A stretch of DNA of 64,000 nucleotides from JANMCE01 sp963791625 (GCA_963791625.1 CAWBTA010000006.1:806001-870000), one strand, 5' to 3'; numbered from the stretch's first letter, positions 34,471-43,255 are shown. The notes: generated by a model not told the origin, from the letters alone. Numbers and translations: made by a program.

Positions 34471-35850
34471 ATGGGTCGACGCTCGCTGCCATCGGCGCGC
34501 GACGATGTTTGCATGGCGAGTTTCGTTCCACCACAGCTCCACGCGCTCCTCGGTCGAGACCTCGAGGCGATCACCGAAACCGAACTTGCACGGCTCGTTG
34601 GTGCGCCCGAAACCGAATGGCTAGACGCGAAACGCGAAAAGTACGGGAACGGGGACACTCCTCGGCGCGACCTTGCCGCCGACGTCGCCGCGTTCGCGAA
34701 CCGGCAGGGTGGTCTGCTGGTCATTGGACTTGGCGAAGGCTCCGACGGGATGATCGGTGGGCTCACGCCGATTGCCGACGCCGATCTGGTGGGTGAGGAA
34801 CTGCGCATCTCGCAGATTGTCTCCGGCATCAGCTCTCCCGTCCCTGTGTTCACCGTTCATCGCACGGGTGCTGCGTCGGGCGGCGCCTATCTGATCGTTT
34901 CCGTGCCACCATCGGTGCGTCGGCCGCACGCCGTCGTCGTCAACGACGCCTTGCGGTACCCGGTTCGTGAGGGCACGGGCAAGCGCTACCTGTCCGAATC
35001 CGAGGTCGCCGACCAATATCGCAGCCGGTTTGCGGACGCCCTGAATCAGGTGAACCAGGCCCACGAACGCCACGATGCGGCCGTTGCTCAACTCGATCGC
35101 CGCACGAAGGCGTGGATCGTGATGAGCCTCGAACCGGACTGGCCCGGACGATTTACGGTCACCCGGGACAACACCGGCGGACTCCGGACGTTCGGACACA
35201 CGGCGCACAGACAGTTCCCCACCTGGTTCCGCGACACGACCTACACGCCGGTACCGTCCTTCCGATCGCTCACGCTGCTTGACGCGCATGACAAGGTCTA
35301 CAACTCGACAGCGGCCCTTCACCTTGACGGTGGCGGCACGGTGGCGTTCGGCTGGGAGTGGCGTCCGCTCAACGGAATGGAAGACGACACGAACAAGGTG
35401 GCCATGATTGCCGACGAGGACATCGTGGGCTGCCTCGTGAACGGCATATGGTCGTTAGCCGATTGGGCACTCATGTGGTGCGGCGCATCCGGCGACGCAA
35501 CCCTTCTCGTCCAGATGTATGCGCCGGGCGAGTACCCCATGACACTCTGGCAATACCGAGGGATGTTTCCGGGACGGCTGCCCAATGCGCGCGACTTAAC
35601 CACGAGCACCGGTCTTGTAAGCGCTACCGTCAGCCTTCCCGCAGTCCACGCATCCGGCACCGACCTACTATTGACGGCCAAACGGATCACGTCGGACCTC
35701 GAGATGGCGTTCGGTGTGCTCGGACCTCCGCAAATCAACTCTACCGGCGCTCTCCGGGCGAAGTACTTCTACCGCGACAGAGTTGATGGGCTCGGGAAGT
35801 GGGCCACCGCTTGGGGGGTCGAGATGACCGAAGACGCCGGGACGGACTGA
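34471..35850 (+). CDS. AlbA_2/Schlafen-type ATP-binding-domain protein
   Basis: The 459-residue protein has an N-terminal AlbA_2 domain (about 30-180): ETEWLDAKREKYGNGD, then RRDLAADVAAFANRQGGLLVIGLGEG. This domain occurs in putative DNA-binding regulators and in Schlafen-like defence nucleases. The C-terminal 280 residues are not recognised. The first start is ATG 34471; ATG 34513 (MASFVPPQ) is equally plausible. Its presence on a mobile element fits a defence or regulatory role, which is inference. Confidence 0.8.
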   Translation: MGRRSLPSARDDVCMASFVPPQLHALLGRDLEAITETELARLVGAPETEWLDAKREKYGNGDTPRRDLAADVAAFANRQGGLLVIGLGEGSDGMIGGLTPIADADLVGEELRISQIVSGISSPVPVFTVHRTGAASGGAYLIVSVPPSVRRPHAVVVNDALRYPVREGTGKRYLSESEVADQYRSRFADALNQVNQAHERHDAAVAQLDRRTKAWIVMSLEPDWPGRFTVTRDNTGGLRTFGHTAHRQFPTWFRDTTYTPVPSFRSLTLLDAHDKVYNSTAALHLDGGGTVAFGWEWRPLNGMEDDTNKVAMIADEDIVGCLVNGIWSLADWALMWCGASGDATLLVQMYAPGEYPMTLWQYRGMFPGRLPNARDLTTSTGLVSATVSLPAVHASGTDLLLTAKRITSDLEMAFGVLGPPQINSTGALRAKYFYRDRVDGLGKWATAWGVEMTEDAGTD

Positions 35851-36327
35851 GCCGCCAACTCCGTCACGCTCTAACGGCCGACAGTCGGAGTCCGATCCAA
35901 TGGCCGAGCAGTGAAGGACGAAGCTCCCCGAGAAGGCTCGACCGCCGGGGGTAGTGTGAGGGTGCGCAACGCCACATGGCTCGTCGCCGAGTTCGTTGCC
36001 GGGGCTGCCCGCATCGCGTGGCCGGCTGGTCCGGGCGATACCGAGCACCGATGTCGCCCGGCACCACCAGCAGTCGGGCGTCAACCGCAGCGTTGCGAGC
36101 CGTCAGTGTCGCCTGCGTCCGCCGAGTGTTCAACGGATGTGGGCGAGGTCTTGCCGGCACTATGCTCAGAGTGTCGGTTTGGTGATCGCCAGCGACCTGC
36201 ACCGAGGAGGACTCCGTATGGGCACCGCACGTTTCAACTTCAACGCCCTCGCCGTGCAGATGTCGCGCAACATCTGAGCGACTATCACCGGCCGGGGCAT
36301 TCAGATTTCCTACATCAAGGAGTGTCA
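35851..36327. other. 477-bp region without a supported gene
   Basis: An open frame continues upstream from the acetyltransferase but has no ribosome site and an Arg/Pro/Cys-rich composition typical of non-coding GC-rich DNA. No RNA gene or strong repeat is seen. Confidence 0.45.
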
Positions 36328-36744
36328 ATGCCTCACAGCAACATCACTTACACGTGGCGCACGCCGTTCACTAATCGCGAGATCCACGCACTTCACGCGG
36401 CAGCGTTCGAGACCCGTCTGTTCGATGAGTCCGAATGGGACTGGATTCGTCAGACCGACCGGCACAGTCTCGGCTGGGTCGTGGCCAGAGATGGAGACCG
36501 GTTCATCGGCTTCGTCAACGTCCTCTGGGACGGCTTGGTACATGCGTTCATCGAGGATGTCATCGTCGACGCGGCCTACCGACACCGTGGTGTCGGGGGG
36601 TCGCTCGTTCACGGGGCTCGTGACGGCGCCCGCTCTGCCGGTTGCGACTACCTCCACGTCGGTTTCGATGAGGACCTCCGGTCCTTCTACATCGACGCCT
36701 GCGGGTTTCAGCCGACGGTCGGCGGGCTCATGGAACTGACCTAG
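36328..36744 (+). CDS. GNAT-family N-acetyltransferase
   Basis: The 138-residue protein shows the GNAT core: GFVNVLWDGLVHAFIEDVIV followed by the acetyl-CoA loop YRHRGVGGSLVHGARDGARS and the C-terminal strand FYIDACGFQP. The start is fixed by a near-perfect AAGGAG ribosome site at 36318-36323. The substrate is unknown. It stands alone on the island. Confidence 0.88.
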   Translation: MPHSNITYTWRTPFTNREIHALHAAAFETRLFDESEWDWIRQTDRHSLGWVVARDGDRFIGFVNVLWDGLVHAFIEDVIVDAAYRHRGVGGSLVHGARDGARSAGCDYLHVGFDEDLRSFYIDACGFQPTVGGLMELT

Positions 36745-37055
36745 CGACTCCGATGGATCGGGTGGTGTGCATCAAGTTCACCGCCCGATCCGCCGCCAAG
36801 AAGCCAAGCCGCAAGCACTTGTGACATTTGACCTGCACGTCCGCGTACTCTGGAAAGGTCGGGCCTGCCCGATAACACGAGCTCAATAGTCCGATGATCA
36901 CCACCGATCGACCCACACACTCCGGCCCCAGTGCAGCGCATGGGATCACCGGTCAGTTCTCGTCGGTCGACCACGGATCGTGCGTACCGACATTGTCGAC
37001 GGCTTCGGTTCGGGAAGCACCTTCTCCAGCATGTCGGTGCCTCGTCGCTGAGGCC
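36745..37055. other. 311-bp region without a supported gene
   Basis: This is the gap between the convergent acetyltransferase and integrase genes. No gene, RNA or clear terminator is visible. Confidence 0.45.
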
Positions 37056-38135
37056 TCAGGCGCTGATCTGCTGGAGGCGCCATTCGAGGGCCTCGACGAG
37101 GCTGTCGTCTTGGTGCGGGTAAAGGTGGCCGTAGCGATCGAGCACGACCGACACCGAGGTGTGGCCTGCGACGACGGCGACCTGCTTGGGATGGGTCCCC
37201 TCGGCGATCCAGAGCGAGACAGCCGTGTGGCGAAGGTCGTGAATTCTGAGCGGTGACAGTCCTGCATCTTTGACGGCAGGAAGCCAGATCCGTCGACGGA
37301 AAAGCCCGGCTCGAACCGCGTAGCCGTCAGGTGACTGAAAGACGAGGTCCTCCGGGCGGCGATCCGCGGGCGCCATCGATTGCAATTCGGCGCAGACGCT
37401 TCGAGGGACGGGTACCGAGCGAATGGCGGCTGCTGTCTTCGGCGGGCCGAACGTCTGGTGACCGTTGATGTCGACGAGGGTCTCGGCCACGTGAACCCGT
37501 TGTCGAGCAAGGTCGACGCGGCTCCAGCGCAAGGCGAGCATCTCGCCGAGACGGAGGCCGCCGTAGCCGCCAAGGAGCACGAACGCTCGATACCGCTGGT
37601 CGATCGTGTCGGCGAGCTTCCAGAGGTCCTCGTGCGTAACGAAACGCATCTCCTTGCGGACAACCTTCGGCAGCGGAAGTGCCGCAACCGGATTGTGCTG
37701 AATCAGTCGATCCTCCACCGCGGCGGCGACGCACTTGTTCAGCGTCTGAACGACCTTCTGAACCGTCGCCGGCGCGAGGTCAGCTCCATCAGGTGAACTC
37801 AGCTTCTGCGTCCACGCTCGCAGCGTTGTCCGATCCAGCATGACGAGTGGCGTGGTTCCGAAGTAGGGCAACGCATGCGACCGGAAGTACTGATCGTCCC
37901 GAGCACACGTCGAGGGCCTCAGGTTGTTGACCGTCGGCCACCAGCGGTCGTACCACTCCACCAGCGTCGTACGGCCGAGCCGAGGGTCGATGAGATTGCC
38001 GTGGAGCCGATCAACCTCGACCAGGCTCACGTATGCGTCAGCGTCGCGCTTGCACTTGAACTGCTTCGAGCGCTGCTTGCCGTCTGCGGTTCGAAATCGG
38101 ACGAGCCATGCGCACTCGGTGATACTGTGCGACAC
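37056..38135 (-). CDS. int: Tyrosine integrase of the tRNA-Val element
   Basis: The 359-residue integrase has an AP2-like arm-binding N-terminus (WLVRFRTADGKQRSKQFKCK), a core-binding domain (about 60-165) and a catalytic domain. The catalytic residues are complete: Arg in GGLRLGEMLAL, HDLRHT, His in VAGHTSVSVVLDRYGHLY and its Tyr. Together these resemble phage and ICE integrases. Its GTG start is only 21 bp from attR, leaving no room for a promoter inside the element. In the integrated state it must be expressed from within or beyond attR. Confidence 0.96.
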   Translation of the reverse strand: MSHSITECAWLVRFRTADGKQRSKQFKCKRDADAYVSLVEVDRLHGNLIDPRLGRTTLVEWYDRWWPTVNNLRPSTCARDDQYFRSHALPYFGTTPLVMLDRTTLRAWTQKLSSPDGADLAPATVQKVVQTLNKCVAAAVEDRLIQHNPVAALPLPKVVRKEMRFVTHEDLWKLADTIDQRYRAFVLLGGYGGLRLGEMLALRWSRVDLARQRVHVAETLVDINGHQTFGPPKTAAAIRSVPVPRSVCAELQSMAPADRRPEDLVFQSPDGYAVRAGLFRRRIWLPAVKDAGLSPLRIHDLRHTAVSLWIAEGTHPKQVAVVAGHTSVSVVLDRYGHLYPHQDDSLVEALEWRLQQISA

Positions 38136-38156
38136 GAGACGGCACGAAGATTCGCT

Positions 38157-38199
38157 TTCACACGGTGGGGGTCAAGGGATCGAGGCCCTTATCGCCCAC
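38157..38199 (+). repeat. attR: 43-bp copy of the tRNA-Val 3' half
   Basis: Identical to 22088-22130 and in the same orientation. It lacks the 5' half of the tRNA, so it is not a functional tRNA gene. It marks the right end of the element and the point where native chromosome resumes. Confidence 0.95.
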
Positions 38200-38214
38200 T
38201 CGGAGCATGAACAT

Positions 38215-38397
38215 ATGACCGAAAACATCGACTGTCCTCGTTGTGGCCAACCGGCGAACGAACGGTTCTACGGTCCGTGCACAACCTGCCGCGATGCACT
38301 ACGGACCATGTACTCGGCAACCAAACGCGAAGTCGATGTGGCCGATTACGAGCCGAAGATGAACGTCACGCCCAACGCGGTCGCCACCAAAGAATGA
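38215..38397 (+). CDS. Small zinc-ribbon protein
   Basis: The 60-residue protein has two CxxC pairs (CPRCGQPANERFYG, then CTTCRDALR) forming a zinc ribbon, and a hydrophilic tail. ATG 38215 is preferred; an ATG at 38207 hits a stop at once. The next gene starts within its stop (ATGA). It begins 15 bp after attR. Before the element arrived it therefore lay 15 bp behind tRNA-Val and was probably cotranscribed with it. Confidence 0.85.
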   Translation: MTENIDCPRCGQPANERFYGPCTTCRDALRTMYSATKREVDVADYEPKMNVTPNAVATKE

Positions 38398-38810
38398 AGG
38401 TCACCGCAACGCTGGATGCTCCTTGCAACGCGGCGACGATGTTTTCATGGGTGGAGGATCTGGCCCGCTATCCCGAGTGGCTCACGATTCTTACCGAGGT
38501 CGACGCTGACGGGGACGGATGGCGGGTGGAACTGCGCGGCAAGCTCGGTCCACTGGCCCGGTCGAAGCGCTTGCGCATGGAACGTACGGTGCATCGTCCG
38601 AACGAACTGGTCGTGTTTGAACGTCGCGAAACCGATGGTCGCAACCACGCCGCCTGGACACTGCACTCCGCCGTCACCGAGACGGCCACCGGTTCTCAGC
38701 TAGTGATGGATCTCGGCTACGAGGGGAAGCTGTGGGGCACAGTCATCGAGGCGCTCCTCAAGGACGAAATCGACCAGGCTCGCGCCCGGTTACTTGCCCT
38801 TGTCAGCTGA
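38394..38810 (+). CDS. SRPBCC (polyketide cyclase/dehydrase-like) protein
   Basis: The 138-residue protein fits the START/Bet v1-like fold: an N-terminal strand KVTATLDAPCNAATMFSWVE, DLARYPEWLTILTEVDADGD, and a long C-terminal helix (EIDQARARLLALV). Members bind hydrophobic ligands; no specific ligand can be read. Coupled to the zinc-ribbon gene by a 4-bp overlap. Confidence 0.88.
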   Translation: MKVTATLDAPCNAATMFSWVEDLARYPEWLTILTEVDADGDGWRVELRGKLGPLARSKRLRMERTVHRPNELVVFERRETDGRNHAAWTLHSAVTETATGSQLVMDLGYEGKLWGTVIEALLKDEIDQARARLLALVS

Positions 38811-38838
38811 GGCTGGCTTGAGGCACTTGCTTTGAATC

Positions 38839-38869
38839 CAACTTCTCCGGATGAGAACCTGAGAAGTTG
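38839..38869 (+). terminator. Perfect 9-bp inverted repeat between SRPBCC and protease genes
   Basis: CAACTTCTC (38839-38847) and GAGAAGTTG (38861-38869) flank a 13-base loop, 28 bp after the SRPBCC stop. It may terminate that operon or act as an operator for the protease, whose start is 101 bp downstream. There is no T tract. Confidence 0.45.
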
Positions 38870-38969
38870 AGGCGTTCCCTGAGAAATACGGCGGGGTCCT
38901 TGTTGAAGCGCGGCGACGAATCGGCCGAGTACTAAGGCAACGAACCGTCGAGAAGACAGAGGTTTCACC

Positions 38970-40544
38970 GTGTCCAGGCCAAGATCCAGTCGCAATCCAC
39001 GCACTCGCGCCCGCCGCCGCATTGCTGCCTACGGCGCTGGCCTGGTCGGTATGGGCATGCTGGTCTCCACGGCCGCGTCTGCCGTTGGTGCGACCCCGCT
39101 AGGGTACGACGCCGCCACGGACGCTGGATCGATGCAATTGATAGCCAAGTCGACGGGCGCTCAGGCGATGTGGAACGCCGGTTTCACAGGTAAGGGCATC
39201 GATGTCGCAGTGATCGACACCGGCGTTGCTCGTGTACCAGGTCTGAATCAGACCGGTAAAGTAGTCGACGGCGTCGACGTGTCCTTCGACTCCCAGACCC
39301 CAGCGCTGGCGTATAACGATGGCTTCGGTCACGGCACCGTCATGGCCAGCATCATCGCCGGATCCGATGTGGCGGCCGGATCGCCAAAGTCAGCCTTCAG
39401 CGACCCCACCAAGTTCGTCGGCATCGCGCCTGAGGCACGCATCATCAACGTCAAGGCCGGCGCTGCCGACGGTGCAGTGGATATCTCGCAGATCATCGCT
39501 GCGATTAACTGGGTCACCGAGCACAAGAACGACAATGGTATGAACATACGCGTCCTGAACATCAGCTTTGGGAGTGACACAACGCAGGGAGCGGCTATCG
39601 ATCCACTCGTGTTTGCCGCCGAGGCTGCCTGGAAGAAGGGCATCGTCGTCGTGGCTTCCTCCGGCAATGACGGCCTCTCGCAACTTCTCTACCTCGCGAA
39701 TCCGGCGGCCAGCCGGGCCATCATTGCGGTCGGCGCTTCCGACACCAACGGCACAAGCGCAATAACCGACGACTTCGTTCCCGAATTTGCTCAGCACGGC
39801 ACGCCGTTGCGTCCCGTTGACGTGATCGCCCCCGGTGATCACGTGCTCGGTCTCAAGGTGCCGGGTTCGTTCATCGACCAGACGGTTACCACGGGTAAGG
39901 TCGGCACCCGGTTCCAGCGGGGAAGCGGTACATCGCAGGCTGCAGCGGTCGTCTCGGGACTTGCTGCGTTGATCGTGCAGAAGTTCCCGAGCGCGACTCC
40001 CGGCCAGGTCAAGAAGATGCTCACCAACTCGGCCCAGTCGATCCATCCGGCCACAGGCTTCTTCTCGGCCCTTTACGACTCGTGGTACGAGGGCAGCGGG
40101 GAGGCCAACATGTCTGGCGTTGTGTCACTCAAGAAGGCGCCCGCCGCCGACGTGGTCTCGCAGTGGAGTGACGGTAGCGGCAGTCTCGACGCGGCCCGCG
40201 GTTCGGCCCGTGTCGTTTCCAACGGCGTTGCGTTGACGGGCGAGGTGGACATCATGGGTCGCCCTTGGAATCCCGCCGTCTGGGTCGCCGCAACAAACGC
40301 CGGCACCACCTGGTCCGGCGGCACGTGGAACGGCGCCAAATGGGCCGGCGATGGATGGCTCGGTGCCAAGTGGGCCGGCGCGAAGTGGGCCGGCGCTGAT
40401 TGGTCGGGGACATCCTGGTCAGGTGCGAAGTGGGCAGGCATCACGTGGGACGGTGCGAAGTGGGCAGGGGCATCCTGGTCCGGTGCGAAGTGGGCCGACT
40501 CGACATGGTCAGGTGCGAAGTGGGCCGCCGGCGCCTGGAACTAG
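38970..40544 (+). CDS. Secreted subtilisin-like serine protease (S8) with Trp pentapeptide tail
   Basis: The 524-residue protein starts at GTG 38970 with a twin-Arg-containing basic N-region and a signal segment ending around ASAVGA (residue 40). The S8 domain is complete: catalytic Asp in VIDTGV (about 83), His in GHGTVMAS (about 120), oxyanion region SFGSDTT and Ser in GSGTSQAAAVVSG (about 320). Residues 448-524 are fifteen tandem W-x4 units. There is no clear propeptide domain between signal and catalytic domain. It should act outside the cell; the tail may anchor it to the surface or mediate assembly. Confidence 0.93.
   Translation: MSRPRSSRNPRTRARRRIAAYGAGLVGMGMLVSTAASAVGATPLGYDAATDAGSMQLIAKSTGAQAMWNAGFTGKGIDVAVIDTGVARVPGLNQTGKVVDGVDVSFDSQTPALAYNDGFGHGTVMASIIAGSDVAAGSPKSAFSDPTKFVGIAPEARIINVKAGAADGAVDISQIIAAINWVTEHKNDNGMNIRVLNISFGSDTTQGAAIDPLVFAAEAAWKKGIVVVASSGNDGLSQLLYLANPAASRAIIAVGASDTNGTSAITDDFVPEFAQHGTPLRPVDVIAPGDHVLGLKVPGSFIDQTVTTGKVGTRFQRGSGTSQAAAVVSGLAALIVQKFPSATPGQVKKMLTNSAQSIHPATGFFSALYDSWYEGSGEANMSGVVSLKKAPAADVVSQWSDGSGSLDAARGSARVVSNGVALTGEVDIMGRPWNPAVWVAATNAGTTWSGGTWNGAKWAGDGWLGAKWAGAKWAGADWSGTSWSGAKWAGITWDGAKWAGASWSGAKWADSTWSGAKWAAGAWN
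40311..40541 (+). repeat. Tandem 15-bp coding repeat: fifteen W-x4 pentapeptides
   Basis: The last 77 codons of the protease read WSGGT, WNGAK, WAGDG, WLGAK, WAGAK, WAGAD and so on, with Trp strictly every fifth residue (16 Trp in all), ending WN. The commonest units are WSGAK and WAGxx. At DNA level GGTGCGAAGTGGGC recurs, so the array can expand or contract by slippage. Confidence 0.93.
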
Positions 40545-40656
40545 GCCTTTCGGTCCGCGTGTACCTTCGCCCGCTCGACGGCAATCTTGCCGGGACCTTG
40601 CCGAAAGAAACAGGGCCACTCGCCGACAGATAGGTAAGCGATATGGACACTGCCAC

Positions 40657-43239
40657 ATGACGTCACCGAATTCGACCGAACTACCCAATGAGGCAATCTC
40701 ATCGGGCGGGATGGGGACATCCGGTGAGATACGGCACGCGTTCGGGCTGACGGTGGCGATGTCCTGCATCGTCGTGGCCTTGCTCTTGCCGCTCTACAAA
40801 TTCGGTCTGGTCGCATTTCAGCCTCTGTTCTCGCCGCATCTGCCATGGTGGTGCCTTGCGTTGGCTTTCGCTGCCGCTGACAGAATCACGTTCTATTTTG
40901 AGTTTCGACGCGAGGCCATTGGCTTCTCGTTGGCGGAGTTGCCGCTCACGCTTTCCCTCTTCTTTTGTTCGCCGTCCCAGCTCATCGTCGGGCGTTTGAC
41001 CGGGTTGGCCCTCGTTTCTTTGCTGCTTGATCGTCGCCTGGACCGAAAACACATCCTCAACTTCACGAACGCCGCGGCCGAATGCACCATTGCAATGCTG
41101 GTGTTCCGTAGCCTTCCCAGCAATTACGATCTCTCACATCCGGCCACGTGGATTGTTGCAGTACTCGCGATCTCGGCGGCGAATGCGGTCTCGCTCACTC
41201 TGGTGACGTTGGCGATGCGTTGGCACGGTGCTCAGCCGATGATTCGCAAAATGGCGACAGCGATGGCGGTGACGATGATCAGCAACATCTGTTTAGCGAT
41301 TCTGGCTGCAACGTTGATGATGACCAATCCGTCGGCGCTGGTTCCGTTCGGTGGGCTCATCGGCCTCACTATTTTTACGTATCGCGGGTACGGCGCGCTG
41401 GCGAAACGCTACGTGAGCCTGGAGCAGCTTTACGAATTCACGCGACTCGTAAGCGGCTCGCAGCGACCCGAATTGGTGCTGAGGGCCATGCTCCACGATG
41501 CCCGGCGGCTGCTTCGATCGGACCTCGCAGCTATCGTGTTACGGCCTGACGACACCGGCGCTTCGGGTACTCGATGGTTCCACTCGACCGGTGATCGGGT
41601 CCTCAACGAGATGAGTCTTGCCGAGTTGGCCACCTACACCGGAGACGGTTACTCGGTAGTCATCCCGAGAGACTCAAGGGAGCCGAAGCACCGCGAGCTG
41701 CTGCGTCGACTCGGCGCCAAGGACTGTGTGGCGGCGCCGATCTTCGAAGGTCATCAGGCCATCGGCATGATGATCGCATGCGACCGGGAAACGGCCGTGA
41801 GCACGTTCACCAATGAAGACGGCCGGGTGCTCACGACGATCGCCAATCACGCAGGTATAGCGCTAGAGAACGGCCGACTCATCGAACGTCTTCATGAGCA
41901 GGCCGCCCAACGCGAACATGAATCATTGCATGATCCGCTAACAGGTTTGCCGAACCGCTCCCGTTTCCTACGCGACGTTGCTCGCTCCATAGAGGAGGCA
42001 CAGTCCACCGGTGAGACGTTCGCGGTGGCGCTGCTGGATCTCAACGACTTCAAGGAGGTGAATGACACCTTAGGGCACCATAACGGCGACCTGCTCCTTG
42101 CTCAGGTGGCTTCCAGGCTGCTGGCTGCGCTTCTGTCTGACCGTGTTCTGGTCGCCCGACTCGGTGGCGATGAGTTTGCTCTTCTTACCCCACTGGGCGC
42201 GTCGACCGAGAGCGTTCGTAGCCTCGGGGCCACCATCGAGCGGGCCTTCCGCGAAACGTTTCTCGCGGAGAACATCACATTGGAAGTCGCCGTAAGCGTG
42301 GGCTTTGCGCTCTACCCCGAACACGGCGACGACCCCTCCACCCTCATGCAACGCGCCGACGTTGCGATGTACGAGGCCAAAGCATCTCGATCGAGTGGTG
42401 TGGCAATTTACGACGCCGAGCGGGACCGCAACACGCCTCGACGGCTGGCCTTTGCCACCGATCTGCGCTCCGCTCTCGATACCGGCGCGATTGCACTTCA
42501 CTACCAGCCCAAGGCAGGACTTCACAACGGTGCCGTTGTCGGCGTGGAGGCACTGGCCCGCTGGGTTCATCCGGAATACGGCCCGGTTCCTCCGGACGAG
42601 TTCATTGCGCTGGCAGAACGCACCGGCCTGATCGCGTCGCTCACCCAGCACGTCCTCGTTCAAGGCTTCGATCAACTCGAGCAATGGACGGCGCAGGGCC
42701 TCGGTGTAGGGATGTCATTGAACCTCTCCGTGCACAATCTCATGGATCCGAAGCTGCCGGCGATGATCTCGCGGTTGCTCAGCCGGCGATCGATACGGTC
42801 AAGCTCGGTGACATTTGAAGTGACCGAGACAACCATGATGGTCGAGCCCGCCAGTGTGAGCCGGATCCTGCACGAGCTTTCCGACCTTGGCGCAAAGATC
42901 TCCATCGATGATTTCGGTACCGGGCATTCCTCGCTGTCGTACCTCCGTCAACTACCGGTGGACGAGTTGAAGATAGACAAGTCGATCGTGTTCCCGCTCA
43001 CCACCGACCCGAACGCCGCTGCCATCGTGCGTTCCATCATCGATCTCGCGAACAGCCTTGGCATCTCCGTGGTGGCCGAAGGAGTCGAGGACCTCGCTAC
43101 ATGGGACGCGCTCTTGGAGATGGGTTGCGACGTGGCCCAGGGTTACTTCCTGAGTCGGCCGGCTCGGCCCGAGATGTTCGAACAGTGGCTCCGGGATCGA
43201 AATTCGACCTCCGGGCTTGTGAGTGGTCTTCGGCTGTAG
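40657..43239 (+). CDS. Membrane GAF-GGDEF-EAL cyclic-di-GMP protein
   Basis: The 860-residue protein starts at ATG 40657. Residues 1-235 have about six to seven membrane segments, about 255-410 look like a GAF domain, and GGDEF spans about 425-590 (HDPLTGLPNRSRF, LGGDEFALL intact). EAL spans about 605-850, with VEALARW, EVTETTMM, DDFGTGHSSLSYL, LKIDKSIV and VVAEGVED all present. Both catalytic motifs look intact, so it may make and break c-di-GMP. The inhibitory RxxD site before GGDEF is not seen. The frame is open upstream, but that part is antisense-like repeat from the protease tail. Confidence 0.93.
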   Translation: MTSPNSTELPNEAISSGGMGTSGEIRHAFGLTVAMSCIVVALLLPLYKFGLVAFQPLFSPHLPWWCLALAFAAADRITFYFEFRREAIGFSLAELPLTLSLFFCSPSQLIVGRLTGLALVSLLLDRRLDRKHILNFTNAAAECTIAMLVFRSLPSNYDLSHPATWIVAVLAISAANAVSLTLVTLAMRWHGAQPMIRKMATAMAVTMISNICLAILAATLMMTNPSALVPFGGLIGLTIFTYRGYGALAKRYVSLEQLYEFTRLVSGSQRPELVLRAMLHDARRLLRSDLAAIVLRPDDTGASGTRWFHSTGDRVLNEMSLAELATYTGDGYSVVIPRDSREPKHRELLRRLGAKDCVAAPIFEGHQAIGMMIACDRETAVSTFTNEDGRVLTTIANHAGIALENGRLIERLHEQAAQREHESLHDPLTGLPNRSRFLRDVARSIEEAQSTGETFAVALLDLNDFKEVNDTLGHHNGDLLLAQVASRLLAALLSDRVLVARLGGDEFALLTPLGASTESVRSLGATIERAFRETFLAENITLEVAVSVGFALYPEHGDDPSTLMQRADVAMYEAKASRSSGVAIYDAERDRNTPRRLAFATDLRSALDTGAIALHYQPKAGLHNGAVVGVEALARWVHPEYGPVPPDEFIALAERTGLIASLTQHVLVQGFDQLEQWTAQGLGVGMSLNLSVHNLMDPKLPAMISRLLSRRSIRSSSVTFEVTETTMMVEPASVSRILHELSDLGAKISIDDFGTGHSSLSYLRQLPVDELKIDKSIVFPLTTDPNAAAIVRSIIDLANSLGISVVAEGVEDLATWDALLEMGCDVAQGYFLSRPARPEMFEQWLRDRNSTSGLVSGLRL

Positions 43240-43255
43240 TGGGAGATGCCAGCAG

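Larger units (their letters stand above)
22088..38199. mobile_element. Integrative element (genomic island) in tRNA-Val(CAC)
   Basis: The island is bounded by the 43-bp direct repeats at 22088-22130 and 38157-38199; the unit between repeat starts is 16,069 bp. The integrase gene sits at the right end, pointing inward, 21 bp from the repeat. Cargo genes are patchy and accessory: three toxin-antitoxin-like pairs, a second tyrosine recombinase, cupins, HTH proteins, a peptide-exporter-like operon and an AlbA_2 protein. No replication, relaxase, conjugation or phage structural genes are visible, so it is probably mobilisable or decayed rather than self-transmissible. Confidence 0.93.

Noticed and set aside
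22131..38156. CRISPR array or phage structural genes on the island
   Set aside because: No spaced direct repeats of CRISPR type and no capsid, terminase, portal or tail-like products were seen.
40351..40656. Upstream extension of the GGDEF-EAL gene beginning inside the protease tail
   Set aside because: The added residues are Gly/Arg/Pro/Ser repeats produced by reading the Trp repeat in another frame. The ATG at 40657 gives a normal membrane-domain start.
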